Positions 25,357-37,278 of a stretch of DNA of 64,000 nt are shown one piece after another. The notes under the pieces were generated by a model that saw nothing but the letters and a program-made list of their open reading frames with translations, ran no database searches and was not told the DNA's origin. Within the stretch, counting starts at the first letter, position 1. Each line of letters starts with the position of its first letter. Made by a program: the position numbers and the translations under genes. This DNA is from Epiperipatus broadwayi (lineage: Eukaryota > Onychophora > Udeonychophora > Euonychophora > Peripatidae), in NCBI GenBank assembly GCA_028023455.1, contig JAQFVV010000020.1:8913092-8977091 (forward strand). Direction: 5' to 3'.

Positions 25357-26324
25357 ATTTTTATCATTATTAATTCTGTTTTGTTAATAGTAAATTGTTT
25401 CTTCTATAATTTGTCAAATATTTAAATCATTTATCACTAGTAATCGATATGAATAAAATATCATGTTTTTTATTAACCATAATCTAATTTGGAGATATGA
25501 TGTAGAATTTCTTTTGAAGGTCCACTGATGGTGGTTCTGGACTTATTGCTTCTAAATATAGATTCACTTTTAATTACATAACTACTAGAATTCTGAACAT
25601 GTTAAGACTCTAAGAATTGAGTAGGGTATAAAAAAAAAGGTACTACAAGCTTTTTAAATGAGTTTGATGAAATGAATGAAAAAATAAGTTTTAAACATGA
25701 ATTTAAAAATATTAAAGATCTTGAACGAATGAGATAAAAAAAAATTATTTTATTTTGACAAATCTTTTAATATTTTTAGTTATAATACCAATATAATGGA
25801 AAAGAGTAGTCATGTTTCGTAGAAGTTGAGACATTATGAGGGATGTTTTAAAAAGTGGAAATGAAAACTCTGAAAGTAAAATAAGATTATAAATATGTAA
25901 CCTCCCTCCTCCATATCCACTTCATTTCATTCCATGCTTTCCCATGGGTAACCTGAAATTGTGGATAATGGCAAACCTTGTATCTTATATGTATATGTAT
26001 TTAACATATATATTTTTTTAAAATGTATACAACTAAAATAATAGTAAAATAGAATAATTTAATTATGGAAAAGATAATGCAGTAGTTAATTCAGAGAGAA
26101 AGAGAGAATAAGCATGCATAATGAGGAAATGACTGAGAGATATTTATCTGACATTCATAGAAATGAGTTTGCGCATGAAGTTTATGAATTCTTTTTTTTT
26201 AATAGTGTATTGTGTGGATAGATACTCTGTCATTATGTTGAAATTTGCTATTTTTATTATTATTTTAAGAATCTATTCTATATGAGTAAGCATGTGAGAG
26301 GTTAAATAATGTAGTTATTAATAT
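25357..26324. other. AT-rich DNA, no gene seen
   Basis: No recognisable element or protein-like frame. Confidence 0.5.
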
Positions 26325-26705
26325 AAGTATAGAGGATTTGAACTCAGATTTTCAAGCACCCTTCAACTATCCACACTATCTCATACAACTGATACACATG
26401 TCCACACACATGTAGAAAAGATTAATAATCACCAATATATGTATTTCATGCTAAACCAGCACTCATCAGTTGGTCCAGACTATCATCTCTCACACATATA
26501 TATAATCAATGCTCAGTTTATATTAAGATAGCAAATCTTCATACCTTAATGGACAGGCTTCAATCCACTGCAATCTCCAACTTTTCGGCCATCCATATCA
26601 TTGAAAATCTGATGATGAAAACTCAAATCCCATGCTAATGCCAATATTATTGCTATGCCCATGTTGACCTGAAGTCACTCTGACCCCTCATGTATAGGAC
26701 AGCAT
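26325..26705 (+). mobile_element. family C repeat, single forward monomer
   Basis: Starts with gatttgaactcagattttca and runs through gttggtccagac, cttaatggacaggcttcaat and tgacccctcatgtatagga. It matches the forward arm of the 30 kb copy over its length. No inverted arm is seen. Confidence 0.6.
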
Positions 26706-27523
26706 CCATTTATATAACAAAACTAAGATAATTTTTTTAAAAAAAAAGAGGAAGTGATAAAAAATTTGTCTGAAAAAACTCTCGAATCTGTAGAATTAAA
26801 ATGTCTATTAATAATATAAATCTAAGATTTTAGGCTTTTTTTAAAATCTAAAATAATATTAATTTTAATGCCACTCTTATAGACTATGTTATAGTGATGT
26901 AATTTCTTTTTTACAATCAAGGAATACTAGATTCAATAAAATTAGTACATGAAAAATACTGGGAGAATAATTTTTAATTATAGAATGGAAGAAAATGATA
27001 GAAAATGGGTAGTTGGCTTTATTGCTGCATACAGTGGTGTCAGAGGTATGAGTTTCTGGCATATTGCTAAAGAACAGAGGCAAAAAATCTCCATACAGTA
27101 ATGCCATCTAGTGAAAGCCAGAACAATCAATGGATACTCATTCAATATTATCAGACTAGTTTCTAGCTTGTGGCCTTAATCAGTGAGGAGCCTTGGATCT
27201 GAGAGCACTGCATCTAGATCTTAGAATATAATGCAACCCTTCTGCAGTCACCTTTTGCTTTTTTCATTAACCATAAAGTTATGAGTCAAAAATGAAAATT
27301 CAATGATGTCTTCAATCCAAGCTTATTCACTTGTGTAGTCATATAGATCTGAAACAAGTTCACAATCTATACATTTTGGTGTCTTTATTAACCATACACA
27401 CCATCATCCTATAGGCAGGATCAATATTAAACAACTAAACATCACATGATCATTATTTCCTATGCTTACACAAGTTGCATTAAATCCTAATATCTAAATG
27501 CAGTGCTCTTAGATCTAGAGCTT

Positions 27524-27562
27524 CTCACTGATGAAAGTCATAAGCTAGAAACTATTCTGGGT
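27524..27562 (+). ncRNA. hammerhead ribozyme-like motif, family A
   Basis: CTCA pairs with TGGG (one G-U) as stem I. The catalytic cores CTGATGA (27528-27534) and GAAA (27548-27551) are both intact. Stem II is short (agtcataagct). The cleavage triplet is TTC instead of GTC, which breaks the second pair of stem III. It is probably weak or inactive as it stands. Confidence 0.5.
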
Positions 27563-27958
27563 ATATTGGATGAGTAGGCTCTAGACACAGATTTTATATT
27601 CAAACCTTCTTCTGTCCATTGATTACTCTGATTTGCACTGGATGGCACCACTATATAAAGTTTTTCCTCTGTTTAAAATCTTGTGTATTCATAGGAAATA
27701 GTGATCACATGATATTTTAGTGATCTAATACTGATATGGACCATAGGATGATGGTGACTATAGTTATTAAATAACCAACAACACAACTAATTCCACATCC
27801 ATATGACAATATAAGCAAATGAGCTTGGATTAAAAATATTATTGTGTTTTTTATTTTGATCTCATAGCTTTGTGATTAACTAAAAAAGTAAAAGGGGGCT
27901 GCTGAAAGATTGCATTAGAACCTAAGATCTAGATGCAGTTCTCTCAGACCCAAGGCCC

Positions 27959-27999
27959 CTCACTGATGAAAGCCACAAGCTAGAAAGAGTAGTCTTTAG
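27959..27999 (+). ncRNA. degenerate hammerhead ribozyme, family A
   Basis: CCTCA then intact CTGATGA (27963-27969), stem II region agccacaagcta and GAAA (27983-27986), then an insertion before GTC (27992-27994). The 3' strand of stem I (TTTAG) no longer pairs with CCTCA. Confidence 0.35.
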
Positions 28000-28140
28000 A
28001 TAGGGATTTTAAGAAAAAACCTTCTTGCATCCATTGATTACTCTATCTTGTACTGGTTGGCACTACTGTTTGGAGAGTTTTGCCTCTGTTTAAAATTTTT
28101 TGTAAGCATAGGAAATGGTGACCATGTAACATATTCCTTA

Positions 28141-28983
28141 TGTATAGAAACTTCAAGAAGAAGCTGACACATATCAAATTACTTGATTTTATGATTTTAT
28201 TCAATCAGAAGATTACTGATTATAACTCTTAATATGTTTGAAGTGCTATTTTTTTAACTTAGATGACATAATAAATCTACTGTGTTAAGTAATAGGCAAT
28301 TTTTTTATTAAATACCACCTTCCAATAGTAAGATCAAATTTACCAAATCAAAAATCGCATAAAACCGTATTAATCAACATTAATTAATAATAATATTTTT
28401 TCACTTTGCTAAGATGATTATGCAACTTCAAATTAAAAAAAACTTGTGAATGCTAAAGATAACAGTGTAAAATTCCTTATAAAAATCTTTTTCTGATAAA
28501 AGACATATTTGAATTTTATTTATTTTATGATTATTTAACTATACAAAATAATTATATAAAAATTTTAAGGAATTTTGAAATGTCAAACTCAACCTTATTT
28601 ATTAATGCAGTCACAAAAGACTGGAACTATATTGTTTAATTATTTCATTTATAAGTGAGCTTTTTTAACATTTGGCTGATTAGACTTTATGCAGAGATGA
28701 AAAGCAATTCAATAATGAAGATTAAGTAATCAGAAAAAAAAATCAACAAATATTGTTTGGATTCTGATCTAATGTCCTGATGTGCTGTATAAATTTAAAT
28801 TTTGGAAAAAATAAATAAATGGTAGAGATAAATTACACTAGATCATGAGTAGAGAGGACTTTGTATTTCATTCTTACAGATTCTACACTGAGACTCACCT
28901 AACCTAAGACCCTTACAACACATCTAATAATAAGTTGGCTATAGGTCAACTATCAGAAACAAATTATTGTCATACAATATGCA
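28141..28983. other. AT-rich DNA, no gene seen
   Basis: No element or protein-like frame recognised. Confidence 0.5.
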
Positions 28984-29055
28984 AGATTCACCTGGATGGA
29001 ATCAAACTTTAGGTTGCAGTGTGGATAATGGATATACTATACCCTATACCACAAT
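28984..29055 (-). repeat. tRNA-like sequence or SINE head
   Basis: On the minus strand the stretch has an A-box-like TGGTATAGGGTATAG and, about 35 bases later, a B-box-like AGTTTGATTCCATC. Spacing and length (about 70 bases) fit a tRNA-derived sequence. The acceptor stem is not convincing, so it is more likely a SINE remnant than a functional tRNA. Confidence 0.35.
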
Positions 29056-29184
29056 GTTTTTCTAATATTTTTAAACATACATTATCTATAGATAGCACAT
29101 GGTTTGTGATCTGTCTTTCTGCCTAGAATTTCTACAATCAGTAATGTATGTAAATAATATTTATAAAGCTCAAACAGTTTTAAA

Positions 29185-29410
29185 TTAAACTGAAAGGCTG
29201 AAACGTACTTTTTTACAAGAAAAAGATGGTTCCTACTCTTTTCTTTATTTAACTTTCTATATATATAAGCCAGTCTCTTTTTTTTGTAAAATCTCTGTCT
29301 TGTGTTGCGATTTGAGAGCCCCTCAGACAGTTATTGTTACATCTAATTGGCTGTCATACAAGCATTCAAAAATCCATGTGAGAAGTTTCAGCCTTTCAAT
29401 TTAATTACAA
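29185..29410. mobile_element. family G small inverted-repeat element
   Basis: Terminal inverted repeats: ctgaaaggctgaaac on the left (29189) and gtttcagcctttcaa on the right. Length is about 215 bp. Internal blocks are tatatataagccagtctctt and aaaatctctgtcttgtgtt...attggctgtc. Relatives lie at 1355-1550 and 62184-62330 with different block orientations. No coding capacity. Confidence 0.6.
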
Positions 29411-30339
29411 TCAATAATATTTACTATATTGATAAATAAATATAAAAAAATTAAAAGAGTTTGGGGGATTATTCTTTCACTTTATGACTTTCTGAAGGGT
29501 AATTAGTATTCCCACATAATAAAAAAATATTAAATTTTTAATGATGTTTTTTGAATCCAACTTTTATAAGATAACAGGCTTCCATATTCAAAATTGAAAA
29601 ACACATGTTTGTTAAGTACCATAAATATATATCCTTTTTTATAGCAATCAAATAGATAACCTGTTCATATTGTGAATTATGCACTACAGATATTATGGAC
29701 TTAAACATTTCTATATTGTTTTTTTCCATTCCTATATTGTTTTTTTTCATTAATTAATAAAGATTGTGAATTACTCGGTTCTGTGTTATTTAGCACAGTG
29801 GTGAGCAATGAACAAAAAAGTTAAAGATTGTGGGAACATAGTTCAATCTATTATTTTGTTGCTCGAGTGCTATATAATCTGGGTAATTAACCATTTTCTG
29901 TAATTACATTTGTTCATTAATTAAACGTTCTGTATAGTTTGCATAGAGCTAGAATGATTGGGCCTGATCTAAAATTTTCAGGAACTAATTTTCAGCTGAG
30001 TAACGTATATAAAACAAGGTCTCTTAGACTAACTGCTCCATCTGCTTATTGGGGGGGGCTCTGATATCATATACCAAATTATTTACAATTATTTATTAAA
30101 TTGAAGTACTTTTTAAATAAATGTTTTGATTTCTTAGCTGTTTGAAAGATTAGGCTTTATTTGAAACCCAAGTGGCTGGATGAAACAATAGTTCCATTTA
30201 TTTGACTGAAGTGAAGTCTTTCGTCTTCCTCAACTTGGAATCAGTCGAGGAGTCTTTAGCTTCCGAATCAATCTTTCTACTTCCGTGCTAAAATTAAAAC
30301 GTTTATTAGAGATTAGGTATTCATTTACTTTAATTTTGT
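29411..30339. other. AT-rich DNA, no gene seen
   Basis: A somewhat GC-richer stretch at 30160-30300 contains gaagtcttt...cttcctcaacttgg and a short G run at 30051. No element could be assigned. Confidence 0.5.
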
Positions 30340-30985
30340 AATATATAGGGTATATGAGCACAGACATTCACACGACCCACCACTCTCCACTTTATCTCAT
30401 AACACTGATACCCTTGAACACATTTATGTCGAAAAGATAAATAATCACCAATACACGTATTTCATGCTAAATCATCAATCATCAGTTGGTCCAGATTATT
30501 ATCTCCACACATATATGCAATAAGTGCTCAGATATATATTAAGATAGCCAATCTTCACACTTTAATGGACAGGCTTCAATCCAATCCACACTCCAACTCT
30601 TCAACCGTCCATCCCATTGAAAATCTGATGATGGAACGCTCAAAGGCCACCCTGAGGCCGAGATTCTCCTCACACTCATGTTGACCTAAAGTCAACCTGA
30701 CCCCTCATGTATAGGATACAATCCATTTAATACATACACGAGGGATGGGCAGATATCTCTACTATGTAATAACCGAAATACAGGCTACCTAAGCATTTAT
30801 TGCATATATGTGTGGAGATGATAATCTGGACCAACTGATGATTGCTGGTTTAATATAAAATACATAATATTGGTGATTATTTATTTTTTCAACATATATG
30901 TGTTCAAGTATGTCATGTTATCAGATAGAGTGGAGAGTGGTGGGTCGTGTGAAAGTCGGTGCTCATATACAGGTATATAATAAGC
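30340..30985. mobile_element. family C foldback element, best-preserved copy
   Basis: The left end atatgagcacagacattcac followed by acgacccaccactctccac is mirrored at the right by gtggagagtggtgggtcgtg and gtgctcatat. The left arm is a complete monomer (about 410 bp) and the right arm is the shorter first part of a monomer inverted. Arms meet near 30770. Internal phrases include ttaatggacaggcttcaatc and tctgatgatggaacgctcaa. The last contains CTGATGA but no partner GAAA at the right spacing, so I do not call a ribozyme. Confidence 0.65.
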
Positions 30986-33234
30986 CTGTATTTTTCGATT
31001 ATTAGTTCAATTTTGTTTTTATCTAGATTTAGCTTCATTAATTTACAGAATATGTTTACATAATCTTTTTTTTTTTCATCTAACTTTTAAAATATTTCCA
31101 AATAAATACAGTTTTCAGCAATTTTAAAAATACACAAATCACGCATTCTTTGTTATATTATATTTTGGCTCTGTTTTATAACGTTGATATTGTAAACAGT
31201 AATAAGAAGAAAAAATATTATATTTTGAATTATACTTTATTTAATTTTTTATTCGCACGCACACACAAAAAGAACACTCATAAAACATTATGATGAAATT
31301 GAAATATTTTTAATATAAATTGATAAAAAAAAGATTTTTTTTTTTTTTTTGATAAAACTTATTTTTGTATTTATCCATGACCTATATATAATGACAGCTA
31401 TTAATGGAAAAAAAAAATCTTGCTATTTACAAAAAAAAAAAAAAAGGGATATAGAAAGCATTTGCGAGAAGTAAATTCTAAATTTAATTTTTTTGGAGGG
31501 GGAGGGGGATCATTAAAATTTGAAATGTTTTTAAAAATAGAAAGAAATTTTCACAGTAGATAAACAGTAAAAAATTTCCCAGCAAATGATATAAGTTTGA
31601 TTATTAAAAATCGTCCATTAATAATTTCTGTTTGCTTTTTTTTTTTACATTTTTCATTTTTTTATACCTATCAGTTAGATATCTTCTATAAAAACGGATT
31701 TGCGATTCTTTTTATTATTAAATATTTTTTTTTAATTGTATCATTACATTAAAAATGAAATAAATTGTTTTCTGATAGAAAAATTGGATGATTACATATT
31801 CCATTTATCTGAAGAATATTACAGCTGATGAAGAAACATATATAAAAGAATCGCTGAAACTTAGACTTCTAAAAAATCCCATTAGGATTTTTTTCCAGTT
31901 GTATTCCATAATGTTTTTGATTTTAATATCAGTGGGTGTATATCATTGCGCTTGTGTGAATCCATATATATGAACAAATGATACTCTTATTAATTCTCAC
32001 TTCAAGTGATACTTTGATAGGATAATCTAACAGCTTAACACAAAATAGAATGGTAGATTTAAAAACTAAAGGTTTTTCTTTAAAATTTTCAAAATTAAAA
32101 AAAGGTAAATAGAAAATATCCCTGCCCATCATCACGGATTTGATGATATGTCATTAATTTTACAAACCCTTGAGTATTGTTACTTCTTAGATTAAAATTC
32201 ATCATCATAATTAGAGTCGTTTTAACTCTGTTAGAAATAAAAAATTGACATAAAAATGATTAAAAAATATATAGAAGAAACAGAAGGGATGGAAATGTCC
32301 ATGCACAAACACACATTTTTATTGTCAAAGTTAGTGCAGAATGCTTACTGGTCATATAACAGGTATTATGCTAATCTAAATGACTGTCGACATTGAGCTA
32401 AAAGGGGGGATATGTTAATGAAAGAGCAAAAAAAAAAAAGATTGCGATAAAAATATTAACTAGTCTTTAATAATAATTGAGAAGAATAAAATAATTTATT
32501 ACTTGGGAGTTTATAAAATATTTGAATTCCAAAAGTGCGATCTGAAGTTACATTCTATAGATCCGGAGAGCCAGAGTCCACCATTTTATGACTGCACTAA
32601 ATTTATGCATTCTTTGAAAATTCACCATCTTGTTCTGTAAAATAGCAAAAAGAATTATAATTGGGCCTGGAATTTATTGATTACTATATTTATGTTACTA
32701 TAAAAATATTGAAGTAATTCATCATAAGTTTTCATGGAGAGCCACAGAAATAAATTAGAAATAGAACATTGGGTGAATTATTTAATTCAAAAAAATAATA
32801 TATTTACCTGTACTCAAGCTTAATACAAATTTATAGGTTCAAACATTGTATATATATAAACACAATAAATTATTGTGATATATGTTTGTAGATGTATATA
32901 TGAAAGTCTAAATTCTAGAAATATTTATTTATTAAATAAAATTAATAAATCCTATTAGGTAAATTAAGATTAGTTTTAAATCATTTTGTTACAACATTGT
33001 TTTAACTTAAAGCAGAAGCTACTGAAAACCCTAGTGAGTTTTATGTAAAGTAACTATCAATAAATGAAAATACAGAATGAATCACCTGTACTTTAGCTTG
33101 AATTGCCTAGAAGCATTCAATTTATTGATGTAATAACATGCAAGGCAACTATAACCTATTCTGAAATCGTTATAAATAATCAGAGGGAATGGCTGAACTC
33201 ATATTTAATAACCCCTAAATATTAAATTAATCTT
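30986..33234. other. AT-rich DNA, homopolymer tracts, no gene seen
   Basis: Several poly-A and poly-T tracts (31063-31080, 31336-31352, 31430-31445) and a G-rich patch at 31493-31508. Open frames of 61-68 residues have no recognisable features. Confidence 0.5.
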
Positions 33235-33416
33235 CAGTTAATAGATGTAATTAATGTTAAATATACTGAAAACTTCTAGTTAACTATATATAATTTACCA
33301 TCAGTAATTGGTTAACATTAAAATACAGTTAATAGATGTAATTAATGTTAAATATACTGAAAACTTCTAGTTAACTATATATAATTTACCATCAGTAATT
33401 GGTTAACATTAAAATA
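33235..33416 (+). repeat. perfect 91-bp tandem duplication
   Basis: Two adjacent units, 33235-33325 and 33326-33416, appear identical throughout. Each starts cagttaatagatgtaatt and ends ggttaacattaaaata. Perfect identity implies a recent duplication or an assembly duplication. Confidence 0.88.
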
Positions 33417-34185
33417 GATGCTTAAATTTTGAAAAGGCATAAAACCATCTCCTAAAAATACTTTTTAATGTATACTTATTATTATTAATATACATATAGT
33501 TATAGTTATTGTATGAGTCATGTCTCCACAAGATATTGTTTGTGTTCCATAATGATTAGTAGAATAATGCATATTATCAAATGATTAACCACACACTTAT
33601 TAAGCTGTAGTTAATTTAATACTATAAGCAATTATATTTAATTAATGGCATAGTAGAGAGCCACTAAATATAATGTAATCAGATCTTGAGATTGAACAAA
33701 TTATCAAAAAAAAAATAGTGTAAGAACAGTAGATATGGAATTCAAGATCCATTTAAAACTAATTGATATAGATATAAAATTGATACATCTTATGAAATTC
33801 ACATATCTTTGTTCATATAAAATAGTTTAGTAAATATATTGAAATATCAATAGGCTCTATAATTATAAATATTTTCTATACTGCAAATGTGAGTATTTTT
33901 CAGATGTATTATCTAGAAATGAGTTCTTTTAACAGATATATTAGATAGGCTCATGACTTGGTGAACTAAATTGGATATACATTTTCTGAAAGTTTCAAAT
34001 AGCAGAGTAAAAACATGAAGTGGAAGGAAAAAACAGAGCCATTGTAGTTTTTATTAGAGGTGTGATAGTTTGCTGGGATGTCCTATAATCATCCAAAACA
34101 GAAAGGTATATTTTAAAAAGATTGAGTTTAAAATAATTATTATCTATTTTTTGAAGAAAGTTAGTGGTGTCCAGCAAAAAAAATT

Positions 34186-34434
34186 AATAATCCATGCACT
34201 TTACTACTGTTACACAATGCTTTATTTATCACCCTCTTTTACAGTTTATAGTTTCGATTGCCCCAGCAATCTTCTTCAGAACTTTTATATCTCCTAAGTA
34301 AGTTCTGAAGAAGATTTCTGGGGCAATTGAAACTGTGAACTGTAAAAGAGGGTGATTGGAGCAATCAAAACTGTAAACTGTAAAAGAAGGTGGTAAATAA
34401 AGCATTGTGTACCAGTAGTAAAATGCATGGATGA
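34186..34434. mobile_element. family I palindromic element with hammerhead-like motifs on both strands
   Basis: Left arm (34186-34281) and right arm (34302-34434) are inverted copies; shared phrases include atgctttatttatcaccctc and gagggtg. Each arm has GTTCTGAAGAAG, a stem (GATTGC/GCAATC on the minus strand), GAAAC, then a TGTGAACTG or TATAAACTG. The right arm carries a second partial copy of the gaaactgt...aaaaga block. No coding capacity. Confidence 0.55.
34248..34281 (-). ncRNA. possible hammerhead-type ribozyme, family I
   Basis: On the minus strand: GTT (stem I), CTGAAGA (a valid CUGANGA core), one extra A, stem II GATTGC / GCAATC, GAAA, C, then TATA and AACT that could pair with AGTT-type stem I sequence, giving a UA cleavage site. 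The extra A and the very tight stem III are non-standard, so this is tentative. Confidence 0.3.
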
Positions 34435-36547
34435 CTTAGTTATATAAATTTGGCAATGCAATAAAAAAGATTAGTTATTATACTTCTTGAAGAAAACAAA
34501 TTAATAAAGAAAGAATATTAAAAAAATATAATTGAATAATGAGTAATCAACACAACATATATAATTAAAAAATATATCATGTAATGAAAAGAGTTTATCC
34601 AAAGGGGAGGTTTTTTAATCAGGCATAATTATGGTTTAATTTATAACAAATAGTGAGATAAATAAGTTGTCTAAAAACACTATCAGGTCTGAGTAAAATC
34701 GAAATGCTTTACTAATATTAAAAATAAAGTAGAAAGACAAATAAAGATAAGATTTATAGTTAAAATAAAATGTATTTATCAAAAAGATTAATAGTATTGT
34801 TAAATCAAAAATTATTTTCTTTACAGTTATAACTTTTAATATGCATATTAATATAAAAATTTACAAGATAAAAAAACCCATCATAGGACCTTAATAGGTA
34901 CAATGATTTTCAAAATGTAGCTATTTGTTTTTTTCCAGCTCTACCACTGTAAGCTTAAATATTCAATAGATCCTACATGTAACTCCTATAATTAATACTG
35001 GATAAGGGTTTAATAAGCACTACCCTTAGCATAATTGATAACTCAAGCTTACTACTAGGTTGCAAAGTTGTAATGGAATAAATAGGCAGATCTTGAAAAT
35101 TTATGTAATGTCAGTATAGTTAATGGTATTTAAAAAAATATTCTGGGCAGTTTTAGTCCAGTTATAGAATTTCAGACAAGGAAACCAAAACAAACATCAA
35201 TTTAGTAATGGAAGTATTGTGCTCAAATTACATTTGAATATTCTAACATCACATAATTTTCTAAGCAGTGATTATATGATTATTATTACAGTGTAAAATT
35301 ATTATTAAATATGATATTTTCAATTTTGAGAATATAGAACTAAAAATCATAATTAAAATTTTTATATTCAAGTGTATATTTTTAAAAAAAAATTTTATTA
35401 GATAATTAAAGAATTATTTACATAAGTGTACAAAACACATTAGAAATGAAACATAATAAATATAATAATTAAGAAAAATCTTACAAAAATCCTTACAAAT
35501 GTAGAACATTGTAAACTATCAGGTTAAAGAAACACCATATACTGCACATCTAATCAAATTACAATAACTCAATAATAAAAACTATAGAGAACATAAATTT
35601 AAATTTAAACAAAAATTTGCAAGCACAGATTTATATTCGTATTCCAGTGAAAGAAAAATTAAAATCCAAATTTTATCATTATCACAAATCCCAATTACAA
35701 CTCTAAAACTTCACTGGATATTATTTGAATTGTACTAAGATAATATCCATAACATATCACATGGAAATTGTAGTTTCAATACTAGAAAAATTCTTAGGTG
35801 TGAAACTGGTCATCATTGAAGTTAGTAATTATGAACTCAGATCAAAGGTGCATTTTCATGGACCATAGAAAACAAGTATAAATATATATTTTATGTGAAA
35901 TTGAGTGGCAACATATTAGTAGTATATTGACTTAAAAAAATACTAATAGTAGTAATGCCCAAAAATTTATTAACCCACATGAACTTTGTTAGCTTAATAT
36001 TTCAAAGAAAACGAGATGTCAGAAGTAAGATAATTTTGAATTGTGTTATCTATAATTTTGTTTCCTGTAATGGCAAGCACAAAACAATAATTTATAAATT
36101 TATTGAATCCTTTTATATTAAGAGTCATGAATAGTGACTTTTCAAACCCTTAGCAATAATAGACAAATTTTGATGTTTTCTAATTGCTTACATCTTGATT
36201 TTAACATTTGAACCTACAATGTCACTTTAATATCTAGGTCTCTAACCATTACAAAAATACAAAACTTTAATAAAAATCTAAATATGTAATTTATAAGGAT
36301 CCCATAAAAGAATATCACTCTCAGAATAGTCAAATGAATAAAACTCTACTACTTAGGAAGGAGAAGATATACTACAAATAACTAACTTGGAACTTAACTT
36401 TATAGTTTGTTTTAACATCTCAACCTCATTCTGAAATAACCTTATCTCAGCCCAGTTTGTGAATAGATCATTCGTATCTATAAAATCATTTCATATATTC
36501 AATAAAGCTTTTGTCTGGAAAAGATAGTGGCTATTATGATTAGTTTC
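34435..36547. other. AT-rich DNA, no gene seen
   Basis: No recognisable element or protein-like frame. Confidence 0.5.
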
Positions 36548-36648
36548 TTTTCTCATGTGTCATAGCATCGGCTGGAAGCAAACTCACTAACCTGGGACAA
36601 CTGCTTGTAAGACAGCTGTGCTGACCTCTCAACCACCAATGCTTGACT
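36548..36648 (-). mobile_element. tRNA-derived SINE, copy S2
   Basis: On the minus strand: gtcaagcattggtggttgag, then agctgtcttacaagcagttg (an anticodon-arm-like hairpin), then a B-box-like gtgagtttgcttccag and the tail gatgctatgacacatgag. Same layout as S3 and S4. The head resembles a Gly-type tRNA whose anticodon arm has diverged. The start gtcaagc and the tail are shared features of the family. Confidence 0.65.
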
Positions 36649-37081
36649 ATGATTAGTTTGTTATCATGTTTAAATGATCTGAAAACAATATCAGTTATAA
36701 ATATATCAAATATTATTATAATTGGAATATCAATTGTTGTTTAAATGCCAGTTAAAATTTTAATCAAACTATTTGTTTTATTTAGCTTGTTTTAATTTTT
36801 TAAAATCGCCAATGTAACATATTTCAAATGTTGAAAGGGTGTGTAATTGATGTAACCAATCACGATTACATTTGAGTCATCATAACCTTTCTCCATTCAC
36901 TATCACAATCTTGGAAATATTTACAAGAAAGCCTAAGTGGTAATGTCAACTTTGTAAGGAGTCCAACTTAGTCCAAAGCATTGATATAATTGGACTAAAT
37001 AAATTAGTAATAAATCCTAAAATTATTCATAATATGTATTACAATAATTTTTGACATTTAACTACAATTATGTGGAGTTGA
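36649..37081. other. AT-rich DNA, no gene seen
   Basis: Only the flank of the RTE tail. Nothing assignable. Confidence 0.45.
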
Positions 37082-37278
37082 AATCTTAAACTGATTTCAA
37101 GAGATTGTAAAAGACACAGAAAGAGACCACATGTGAGATGGATGGATGAAATAAGAAAGTGTGCAGGGGTGATGTGGAGAAGAGAAGCTAAAGATCAGAG
37201 AAGATGGATTAAACTTGGAGAGACCTTAATCCTGCAGTGGATTGATAATGGTTGATGATGATGATGATGATGATGATG
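37082..37278 (+). mobile_element. RTE-type non-LTR retrotransposon, 3' end
   Basis: An open frame from 37082 to the TGA at 37253-37255 encodes about 57 residues. They include RPHVRWMDEIRK, VMWRREAKDQRRW and LQWIDNG, the C-terminal tail typical of RTE-like reverse transcriptases (RP..RW.DEI...W...A.DR..W). It is followed at once by a (TGA)n microsatellite, the usual RTE 3' tail. The frame is intact here, but the element is 5'-truncated to less than 200 bp, the usual result of incomplete target-primed reverse transcription. Relatives lie at 45120-45830 and 59270-59440. Confidence 0.82.

Larger units (their letters stand above)
27052..28140. mobile_element. family A composite: inverted arm plus two tandem plus-strand monomers
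   Basis: The left A arm (27052-27235, minus orientation) is followed by a spacer with gcaacccttctgcagtcacc, then a plus-strand A unit (27428-27722), then the inverted spacer (tcataggatgatggtg ... gctgctgaaagattgcat), then a second plus-strand A unit (27895-28140). The whole forms a palindrome of about 1.08 kb centred near 27575. Hammerhead-like cores lie at about 27154-27190 (minus), 27524-27562 (plus) and 27959-27999 (plus). Cleavage positions on the plus strand are about 437 nt apart. This minus-plus-plus order is the same as in family D. Confidence 0.65.

Noticed and set aside
30601-30660. Hammerhead in family C (CTGATGA at about 30625)
   Set aside because: No GAAA at stem II distance, no NUH site and no stem I; the string alone is common in AT-rich DNA.
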